Of a stretch of 64,000 nt of DNA, positions 57,851-64,000 are shown piece after piece (within the stretch, counting starts at the first letter, position 1; every line of letters starts with the position of its first letter). The notes under the pieces were generated by a model. It saw only the letters and a list, made by a program, of their open reading frames with translations, was not told the origin of the DNA and searched no databases. A program made the translations under genes and the position numbers. Origin of the DNA: Haloarcula limicola (GTDB lineage: Archaea; Halobacteriota; Halobacteria; Halobacteriales; Haloarculaceae); assembly GCF_010119205.1 (NCBI RefSeq), contig NZ_WRXM01000002.1, forward strand, positions 860,982 to 924,981, written 5' to 3'.

Positions 57851-58260
57851 ACCTATCCCGCCCACCGTTGTTTCCCGTCCACCTACTCTGGACCCATTCT
57901 GACATATCGGCTCCGCCCGGCTCACCTAACGCCTGCTGTCTCGCGTCACCTCTCCATATTGACAAACTCTCGACCGCTTCACTCTCGCTCTCTCACCTGT
58001 CTACTCTAACATCGATTAGACGATCGATATACTGTGACAGGGGTGAATATCGATAGAGAATGCTGTTTTCGTCGCTTTCGGACACCCCGACGGTCTCTCA
58101 GTCGATCCTGCTGAAAGAGGAAGCGCAGTAAGATCCCATATATTCGACAGCCAATTATATCAGAGTCATTTCATATGTCTGACGTAGCCTTAAGTGAATT
58201 CGTCTGTCTTCTACGGGCAGAAGCCGCCAGTTCGGCACGTCCGGGCGGCCGGAGGATAGG

Positions 58261-58902
58261 ATGGGATTGTTAACAAACCTCAAAGATAGCATTTCGCGGG
58301 CAGCATCGACGCTGTTCTCTGAAGAAGACCCGAAGCGGATCGGTATCTACGGCCCGCCGAACGCGGGCAAGACGACGCTTGCGAATCGGATCGCGCGGGA
58401 CTGGACCGGCGACGCCGTCGGCCCGGAGAGTCACGTCCCCCACGAGACGCGCCGCGCGCGGCGAAAGGAGAACGTCGAGATCGAGCGGGACGGAAAGAAG
58501 GTGACCATCGACATCGTCGACACGCCCGGTGTCACGACGAAAGTCGACTACACCGAGTTCCTCGAACACGACATGGAGAAAGACGACGCCGTACGCCGTT
58601 CCCGGGAAGCCACGGAAGGGGTCGCGGAGGCGATGCACTGGCTTCGCGAGGACGTCGACGGCGTCATCTACGTGCTCGACTCCTCGACCGATCCGTTCAC
58701 GCAGGTCAACACGATGCTCATCGGTATCATCGAGAGTCAGGACCTCCCGGTGTTGATTCTCGCGAACAAGATCGACCTGGAGGACTCGTCGGTCCAGCGG
58801 ATTCGAAACGCCTACCCCCAGCACGAGACGATTCCGCTCTCGGCGCTGGAAGGGGACAACATGGACGAGGTCTACGACAAGATCGCGGAGTACTTCGGGT
58901 GA
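58261..58902 (+). CDS. oapA: origin-associated Era-like GTPase OapA
   Basis: 213 residues. G1 is GPPNAGKT (31-38), G3 is DIVDTPG, G4 is LANKIDL and G5 is LSAL, so a complete small GTPase. There is no second domain. In haloarchaea this gene begins the conserved oapABC cluster at the main origin; earlier work on Haloferax volcanii characterised these genes genetically, and I recall no defined biochemical role. The stop is six bases before oapB. The promoter region lies in the origin. Confidence 0.92.
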   Translation: MGLLTNLKDSISRAASTLFSEEDPKRIGIYGPPNAGKTTLANRIARDWTGDAVGPESHVPHETRRARRKENVEIERDGKKVTIDIVDTPGVTTKVDYTEFLEHDMEKDDAVRRSREATEGVAEAMHWLREDVDGVIYVLDSSTDPFTQVNTMLIGIIESQDLPVLILANKIDLEDSSVQRIRNAYPQHETIPLSALEGDNMDEVYDKIAEYFG

Positions 58903-58908
58903 ACTAGA

Positions 58909-59292
58909 ATGGCAGAAATCAAAGGACAGGACGACGGCGTCCAGATAGACCTCATCAGCGGGGAACGGATGGACGGGATGGCCTCGATGGAGAAGATACG
59001 GATGATTCTCGACGGGGTGCGAGACGGCAACATCGTCATCCTCGAAGAGGGGCTCTCGCCGGACGAGGAGTCCCGACTCATCGAGGTGACGATGACCGAG
59101 ATCAGCCCCGACGAGTTCAACGGCATCGAGATCGAGACCTACCCCAAATCCGAGGCCGCCGACGCGAGCATCTTGGACCGTATCATGGGCAAAGAGTCGA
59201 CGAAGAAACTGACCGTTATCGGGCCGGCCAACCAGATCCAGACGCTCCACAAGGACGAAACCCTCATCAGCGCGCTCGTCTCCCGGAAATAA
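58909..59292 (+). CDS. oapB: origin-associated protein OapB (DUF2073)
   Basis: 127 residues, the DUF2073 domain: DGVQIDLISGERMDGMASMEKIRMILDGVRDGNIVILEEGLSPDEESRLIEVTMTEI and GKESTKKLTVIGPANQIQTLHKDETLISALV. A compact alpha/beta protein that may act with the GTPase. Its TAA stop overlaps the oapC start codon by one base (TAATG), so the genes are translationally coupled. Confidence 0.92.
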   Translation: MAEIKGQDDGVQIDLISGERMDGMASMEKIRMILDGVRDGNIVILEEGLSPDEESRLIEVTMTEISPDEFNGIEIETYPKSEAADASILDRIMGKESTKKLTVIGPANQIQTLHKDETLISALVSRK

Positions 59293-59993
59293 TGCCCCAC
59301 CAGTGCACGAACTGTGGCCGCGTGTTCGACGACGGCTCGAAGGAGATGCTCTCGGGCTGTCCGAACTGCGGCGGCAACAAGTTCCAGTTCCGCCCCGACG
59401 GCGTCGACAGCGGGACGCCGCCCGATAGCGACGCGGAACCGCCGGAACCGCCGGAGCCACCGGGCGGCGACAGCGCGGTCGCGCGCACGGTCGGCAAGAC
59501 CGCAGCGACGGTTCGAGACTTCGTCGGCGGTCCGTCGGGCGAAGACGAGCAGCCGACTATCGGTGCCGAACCCGAGGCGGACGCCGGCGCGGGGGCGTCT
59601 GCCGGCGCGACCGAGGACGCCGACGGACCGGCGGCCGACTCAGCCGAAGGACAGGCCGCCAACGCGGAAGACGCCGCACAGGCGAGCGCTCGCGGCGACG
59701 TGGTTTCGCCCGACGAGATCTCCGCGGCGCAGGGCGATTCCGAGACGGAACACCGGTTCCAGCCGGTGGAGACGGACGAGGACGAATCCGAGGAACCCGA
59801 CGAAGCGGACCGCCCGGACCTCCAGGAACTGCGCGAGGAACTCAACGACCAGTTCGAGTCGATCAAGGTGCTCGAACCGGGGCAGTACGAACTCAATCTG
59901 ATGGAGCTGTACGACCGCGAGGAGTACATCGTCGCCCTGCAGGAAGACGGGCGCTACTCGATTCAGGTTCCGGAGACGATTCGAGAGTCCTAG
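59292..59993 (+). CDS. oapC: origin-associated zinc-ribbon protein OapC
   Basis: 233 residues. An N-terminal zinc ribbon (HQCTNCGRVFDDGSKEMLSGCPNCGGNKF; two CxxC pairs) is followed by a long disordered acidic region (about 35-165) and a folded C-terminal segment (DLQELREELNDQFESIKVLEPGQYELNLMELYDREEYIVALQEDGRYSIQVPETI). It is the third gene of the origin-associated operon. It may bind nucleic acid or connect OapA/OapB to a partner; the function is not known to me. Confidence 0.9.
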   Translation: MPHQCTNCGRVFDDGSKEMLSGCPNCGGNKFQFRPDGVDSGTPPDSDAEPPEPPEPPGGDSAVARTVGKTAATVRDFVGGPSGEDEQPTIGAEPEADAGAGASAGATEDADGPAADSAEGQAANAEDAAQASARGDVVSPDEISAAQGDSETEHRFQPVETDEDESEEPDEADRPDLQELREELNDQFESIKVLEPGQYELNLMELYDREEYIVALQEDGRYSIQVPETIRES

Positions 59994-60049
59994 AAAGAGC
60001 GAAAGCGGCGGACAGTGGACGGGACGAGAGACGCCCGCTATCACTCGCT

Positions 60050-60964
60050 TTATTCGATCTCGTCGTACTGGTCGGAGAGCTTCTCGGCCGCTTCGGCCAT
60101 CAGCTCTTCTTCGTAGTCGTCGAGGTCCCACTCGACGATCTCCTCGACGCCGTTACTGCCGAGTCGGACGGGGACGCCGAATGCGGTGTCCTCGTGGCCG
60201 AACTCGCCCTGTAGCTTGACCGACGCGGGCAGGACTGCGCCCGTGTCCCGGACGATGGCCTCGACCATGTGGGCGACGCCGCGGGCCGGGCCCCACTCGG
60301 TCGCGCCCTTGCGCTCGATGACGTCCATCGCGGACTCCTGGAGGTCGCCCAGGATCTCTTCGCGCTCGTCGTCGGTGAAGTCGGGGTCGGCCCCGTCGAC
60401 GCGGACCTTCGAGAAGACGGGCACCTGCGCGTCGCCGTGTTCGCCGAGGATGGTCGCTTCGACGTTCTGGACCGGCGAGTCGAAGCGCTCCGAGAGCACG
60501 TAGCGGAAGCGCGCCGAGTCGAGACGACCGCCGAAGCCGATGACCTGCTCGCGCGAGCGGTCGCCGGCCTCGTAGAGGTGGCGGTTCAGCAGGTCGACGG
60601 GGTTCGACGTGGTCAGCGAAATGTAGTCGTCGTTGTGTTCGTCCAGCGAGGACTGGATGTCCGCCATGATGGGCGCGTTGTCGCCCGCGAGGTCGATGCG
60701 GGTCTGGCCCGGTTGGCGGGGGATGCCGGCCGTGATGACGACGACGTCCGAGCCGGCGGTGTCCTCGTAGCCGCCCTGTCGGACCGTCGTGTTCGAGTCG
60801 TAGGCGATGCCGTGATTGGTGTCGGCGGCCTGCCCGATGGTGTCCTCTTCCTTGTCGGGGATGTCGACGAAGACGACTTCGTCGGCGATGTCGCGGAGCG
60901 CGATGTTGTACCCTGCCGCAGCGCCGACCGTTCCGGCCGCGCCGACTACGCTTACCTTTGTCAT
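60050..60964 (-). CDS. mdh: malate dehydrogenase (LDH-like, tetrameric)
   Basis: 304 residues from the ATG at 60962-60964. It is nearly identical in its motifs to the Haloarcula marismortui enzyme: [19 protein letters not shown] (NAD site), [19 protein letters not shown] (Arg for malate and mobile loop), [27 protein letters not shown] (catalytic His), and the acidic surface typical of halophilic MDH. It oxidises malate to oxaloacetate with NAD in the citric acid cycle. A TATA-like GTTTAACG about 30 bases upstream fits a near-leaderless start. Confidence 0.96.
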   Translation of the reverse strand: MTKVSVVGAAGTVGAAAGYNIALRDIADEVVFVDIPDKEEDTIGQAADTNHGIAYDSNTTVRQGGYEDTAGSDVVVITAGIPRQPGQTRIDLAGDNAPIMADIQSSLDEHNDDYISLTTSNPVDLLNRHLYEAGDRSREQVIGFGGRLDSARFRYVLSERFDSPVQNVEATILGEHGDAQVPVFSKVRVDGADPDFTDDEREEILGDLQESAMDVIERKGATEWGPARGVAHMVEAIVRDTGAVLPASVKLQGEFGHEDTAFGVPVRLGSNGVEEIVEWDLDDYEEELMAEAAEKLSDQYDEIE

Positions 60965-61144
60965 ACCATTCGAAACGCCTGCCGCGCGAACGTTAAACGT
61001 GTCGAAACCCCCTTCATCCGGGCAAACGACGATGAACAAGTCCGCCACGAGAGGCCCGTCGGAACGCCTCTCCACCGGAACGGAGCCCCCGTTCGCCAGT
61101 CGCTACCCGTAAAGGGTTTTCAGCCCCGCGGCGTTGCATCGGGT

Positions 61145-62023
61145 ATGAGCGACTTCGACAAAGAGGCCGAGCGCGAGAAGTTACGCGAGAGGTTCGAGGC
61201 CGAGGAGGAGAAACGCGAGGCGACCGAACAGATGAGCGAACTCCTGTTGAAGGGCGCGACGATGACGAACGCTCACTGTTCGGACTGCGGGGATCCCGTC
61301 TTCCGCTACGACGGCCAGGAGTTCTGTCCCACCTGCCAGAAACCGATCTCGCGGGAGGAAGCCGAGGCCGACGACGAGACGGAGACGACCGGAGACGGAG
61401 CGGACGACGAGAGCGGACCGGACGCGAGCGGGGAGTCAGGCGACCACATCGAGGTCGCCAACCCGAGCGAGGAGGCCCGCGTCCAGTTCGGCGGGGACGA
61501 CGAGAGTGCGGCCGCCGACGGCGAAGCCGGCGACGAAGCGCCGGCCGGCACGGACTCGCCCGCCACCGGTTCGACGGGCGAGCAGACGGCCAGCGGACGG
61601 CCCGCTACCGAGGACCCGACCGCCGGCCGGTCGGAGCGCGAGGTCCGGGAGACGTCCCAGGAGATACCGTCGGCCGACCCGGAGCGCACTCCAGCCGAAG
61701 CGGGGGGTGAACAGCCGGCGGAAGGTGCCGGGACCGACCATGCCGGCACGGAATCGCGGGAAGAGGACCCACAGCGGAATTCTGCCCGTCGACAGCCGTC
61801 GCCGGCCGGTCGGTCGACCCCCTCCGCTTCGACTCGAACCGCCGCCCGGTCCGAGTCGGGCGGCGACGTGGCGACCGACCTCGCGGCGGCGGAGACGGCG
61901 CTCGCGCAGACGGTCCGACGGTTCGCGGAGCGGGCCGCGGCCACCGAGAACCCGAGGGAGGCTCAGGATTACCTCGCGGCGGCCCGCGAGGCGGCCGAAG
62001 CGCTCGACGCGACGAGACGCTAG
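61145..62023 (+). CDS. Sjogren's/scleroderma autoantigen p27-like protein
   Basis: 292 residues from the ATG at 61145. An N-terminal helix (KEAEREKLRERFEAEEEKREATEQMSELLLKGATMTNAHC) leads into a zinc ribbon CSDCGDPVFRYDGQEFCPTCQ, the p27/SSSCA1 signature. A disordered acidic region of about 150 residues and a C-terminal helical hairpin (VATDLAAAETALAQTVRRFAERAAATENPREAQDYLAAAREAAEAL) follow. The family is widespread in archaea; function unclear, with proposed roles in RNA or chromosome biology. Divergent from mdh across 180 bases. Confidence 0.88.
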   Translation: MSDFDKEAEREKLRERFEAEEEKREATEQMSELLLKGATMTNAHCSDCGDPVFRYDGQEFCPTCQKPISREEAEADDETETTGDGADDESGPDASGESGDHIEVANPSEEARVQFGGDDESAAADGEAGDEAPAGTDSPATGSTGEQTASGRPATEDPTAGRSEREVRETSQEIPSADPERTPAEAGGEQPAEGAGTDHAGTESREEDPQRNSARRQPSPAGRSTPSASTRTAARSESGGDVATDLAAAETALAQTVRRFAERAAATENPREAQDYLAAAREAAEALDATRR

Positions 62024-62074
62024 CGTCGGTAACGCCGCTATCCGCCGCGAGCGAAATAGACGCGGAAGGCGGAC

Positions 62075-64000
62075 TCAGGGTTCGTAGTCGGCACCGACCA
62101 CGTCGCGGATGCGCTCTGCGGTCACGTCGCCGATGCCGTCGACGTCGAGTAAGTCCTCGTGGGCCGCGGTCATCACCGCCTCGACGCTGCCGAAGTGGTC
62201 GAGGAGACTGCGGGCGGTGACCGGACCGACTTCGGCGACCGAGGCGACGACGTACTCCTGCTGTTCGGGCAGGGTCTTCGATTGCTTCTCGCCGTGGACG
62301 CTCACCTCGCGGTCGCCGTCGTCCTGCTCGCGGCCGGCGATGACCTCTAGCAGGTCGGCCGTCTCGCCCTCGTCCGCGGTGTGCATCACGCTCGCGCCGA
62401 AGTCCACGGCCAGCGACGCCAGCGCGCCGTTGATCGCCTTCTGGTGGACGTTCCGAGACCCGTAGAGGTCCTCGCCCTCGATGACGACGACGGGGCGGGC
62501 GTAGTGGCGGGTGGCGTCGCCGACCTGTTCGAACATCGAGCGGTCGCCGCCAGTCAGGGTATCCAAAAAGTCAGCCACCGTCTTGCGCTCGACGACGACG
62601 CGGTCCGAGAGGACGTAGTCGCCGACGGCGAGCGTCTCCAGTCGCGTCTCGACGCCTTCGCGCGTCGAGAGGTCGCGGGCGATGGTCGAGTCCAGTTCGC
62701 GCTGGTCGGCGACGATCTCGATCCCGTCGTCGCCGTCGGCGGCCGCGACGGTGCCGTCGAGTTCCGCCTCGCTCGCCCCGGTCTCGGTCGCGGCCACGTC
62801 CTCGCCGGCGAAGGCGTCGAGACCGGTCTGGCCGTCACCGTCGCTGTCACCGGAACCGTCGGCACCGGCGGCGGCGTCGGCGTCCGGACCCTCGCTCTCT
62901 CCGGTCGCCGATCCGCCCTCAGTTTCGGCTGGAGTGGCCGTCGCCTCGGCAGTCTCGGCTACCCCCCCGCTTCCACTGGAACTGTCGACTGCGCCCGATC
63001 CGCTGGCCTGGCCGGTCCCGTCGGCGTCCTCGTACTCGTCCAGCCCAGTCTGGTCGAGTCGGGCTTCGAGTTCGCCGGCGGCGCTCTTGAGGTCGTTCAG
63101 CTCGTGTTTCATCCGCTTCTGGTCGTTCCTGGCCTTCCAGAAATACGCCTCGTCGCGCGTGTCCTCGGCGAGCAGGACGACGACGCGACCCTCGGCCTGT
63201 CGGCCGGTCCGGCCCTTCCGCTGGATGGCGCGGATGGCGGTGGGGACCGGTTCGTAGAAGAGGACGAGGTCGACCTCGGGGACGTCCAGCCCCTCCTCGG
63301 CGACGGAGGTGGAGACGAGCACCTCGAACTCCCCGCTGCGGAAGCGATCGAGCGTCTCCTGTTGCTCTTTCTGGGTCATTCCCTCGCTGCCCTCCGTGTC
63401 GCTCTGGCCGACGAACTTCTCGGTCTGGAAGTGCTCCGAGAGGAAGTCGACGAGGGTCTCGGCGGTGTCCCGCGATTCGGTGAAGACGATGACACGCTCG
63501 CCGTTCTCGATGCCGAGCGTCTCGGCGAGCAGCATCCGGGTGCGGCGGAACTTCGGGTGGAGGTCGTCGTAGTCGCGGGCCTTCCGTATCGCCTCGCGGA
63601 TCTTGGGTTCGCTGACGAGCCGCTGGTCGGCCTTCGACGCGCCCGAGGAGCGCGCGGCCTCCTTCAAGCGCTCGAAGTACCGCCGCAGAGACTCGACGCT
63701 CTGGGTCTCGACGTAGGTGACCGCCGTCCGGAGCTTCCGGATCTCCGCGAGGAAGCTCATCCCCTGGTACCCCTCGCTCTGGTCGTTGTCCATCAGCTTC
63801 CGGAGCTCGGCCTGCATTCCTTGGATCTCGCGCTCGGAGACGTCCGGCGAAGACTTGTTGGTGATGCCGAGTTCTTTCAGTTCCGCCAGGCGGTCGGCGA
63901 CCACCTCGTTGACGGCGTCGCGGATCTCGATTACCACCTCCGGCAGTTCGATTCGCTTCCACTCGACGCTCGTGTCGTGGGTGTACTCGGCCACGTCGGC
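62075..64000 (-). CDS. hef: Hef-like helicase/nuclease (FANCM/XPF family), C-terminal part; 5' end outside window
   Basis: 642 residues visible; the gene runs past the right edge. The visible part starts within the SF2 helicase domain and continues with VIVFTESRDTAETLVDFLSEHF, LVSTSVAEEGLDVPEVDLVLFYEPVPTAIRAIQRKGRTGRQ (motifs V and VI). A long disordered insertion follows, then the XPF nuclease (ERKTVADFLDTL with the ERKxxxD active site) and a tandem helix-hairpin-helix (VGPVTARSLLDHFGSVEAVMTA, GIGDVTAERIRDVV). Hef processes stalled or branched replication forks; its position near the origin fits a repair role at forks. Confidence 0.93.
   Translation of the reverse strand, partial: ADVAEYTHDTSVEWKRIELPEVVIEIRDAVNEVVADRLAELKELGITNKSSPDVSEREIQGMQAELRKLMDNDQSEGYQGMSFLAEIRKLRTAVTYVETQSVESLRRYFERLKEAARSSGASKADQRLVSEPKIREAIRKARDYDDLHPKFRRTRMLLAETLGIENGERVIVFTESRDTAETLVDFLSEHFQTEKFVGQSDTEGSEGMTQKEQQETLDRFRSGEFEVLVSTSVAEEGLDVPEVDLVLFYEPVPTAIRAIQRKGRTGRQAEGRVVVLLAEDTRDEAYFWKARNDQKRMKHELNDLKSAAGELEARLDQTGLDEYEDADGTGQASGSGAVDSSSGSGGVAETAEATATPAETEGGSATGESEGPDADAAAGADGSGDSDGDGQTGLDAFAGEDVAATETGASEAELDGTVAAADGDDGIEIVADQRELDSTIARDLSTREGVETRLETLAVGDYVLSDRVVVERKTVADFLDTLTGGDRSMFEQVGDATRHYARPVVVIEGEDLYGSRNVHQKAINGALASLAVDFGASVMHTADEGETADLLEVIAGREQDDGDREVSVHGEKQSKTLPEQQEYVVASVAEVGPVTARSLLDHFGSVEAVMTAAHEDLLDVDGIGDVTAERIRDVVGADYEP

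Larger units (their letters stand above)
57105..58260. other. oriC: chromosomal replication origin region between orc1/cdc6 and oapA
   Basis: A 1.15-kb stretch without a plausible gene. It holds three origin recognition box-like repeats, two of them in opposite orientation about 250 bases apart around an AT-rich segment, flanked by an initiator gene on one side and the origin-associated oapABC genes on the other. This is the layout described for the main haloarchaeal origins. Short ORFs inside are rejected as non-coding. The remainder (57860-58260) is unremarkable apart from AT-rich promoter-like DNA before oapA. Confidence 0.85.

Noticed and set aside
57368..58056. Small ORFs inside the origin region (57368-57637, 57741-57965, 57802-58056)
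   Set aside because: They run through the origin boxes and CTAG-rich DNA, lack codon bias and match no family.

Overview
The window is a chromosomal segment of a halophilic archaeon, most likely of the Haloarcula/Halomicrobium/Halosimplex group. The evidence is high G+C, strongly acidic proteins, short or absent 5' leaders behind TATA-like boxes, haloarchaeal origin recognition boxes, and a malate dehydrogenase that closely matches the Haloarcula marismortui enzyme as I remember it. No plasmid, provirus, transposase or CRISPR array is seen. Coding is dense on both strands, and most long mirror-strand frames are shadows caused by the GC-rich third codon position.

Layout. 0-8 kb: the N-terminus of the MCM replicative helicase, an AGE-family epimerase and a complete seven-gene Mrp sodium/proton antiporter operon (A to G, minus strand). 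8-13 kb: tRNA-Pro, an SLC13-type anion transporter with regulatory TrkA-C domains, an acidic hypothetical protein and a Ski2-like helicase with a zinc module. 13-22 kb: a CBS protein, a site-2-type protease with CBS domains, a double universal stress protein, tRNA-His, small regulators and membrane proteins, a Tat-exported DUF4397 lipoprotein made by internal duplication, and two tandem divergent Dps-like proteins. 22-33 kb: a ribbon-helix-helix regulator, the RPA/RPA-associated protein operon, an SDR with altered active site, a TRAM protein, a secreted metallopeptidase, threonine aldolase, tRNA-Arg, a DUF373 protein, and a membrane-spanning protein joining extracellular calcium-binding repeats to a cytoplasmic winged helix. 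33-52 kb: transporters (MFS, CDF, BASS), a radical SAM protein, regulators, a methyltransferase, an M29 aminopeptidase, an XPD-like helicase, serB, metY and a DoxX protein.

52-64 kb is the replication and repair end: DNA polymerase D small subunit, two tandem Sec11-type signal peptidases, an Orc1/Cdc6 gene, an intergenic chromosomal replication origin (three origin recognition boxes, two of them inverted around an AT-rich, CTAG-rich segment), the origin-associated genes oapABC, malate dehydrogenase, a p27-autoantigen-like protein and the C-terminal part of the Hef helicase/nuclease. With mcm, rpa and the XPD-like helicase, this is a replication- and repair-rich neighbourhood.

The least explained signals are: a family of three structured intergenic elements (29.4, 39.8 and 52.3 kb) with conserved T5/A5 arms and varying hairpins, one of them inside a duplication of the neighbouring gene's 3' end; the calcium-repeat membrane regulator; the Dps pair that appears to lack ferroxidase ligands; and the CTAG cluster inside the origin.
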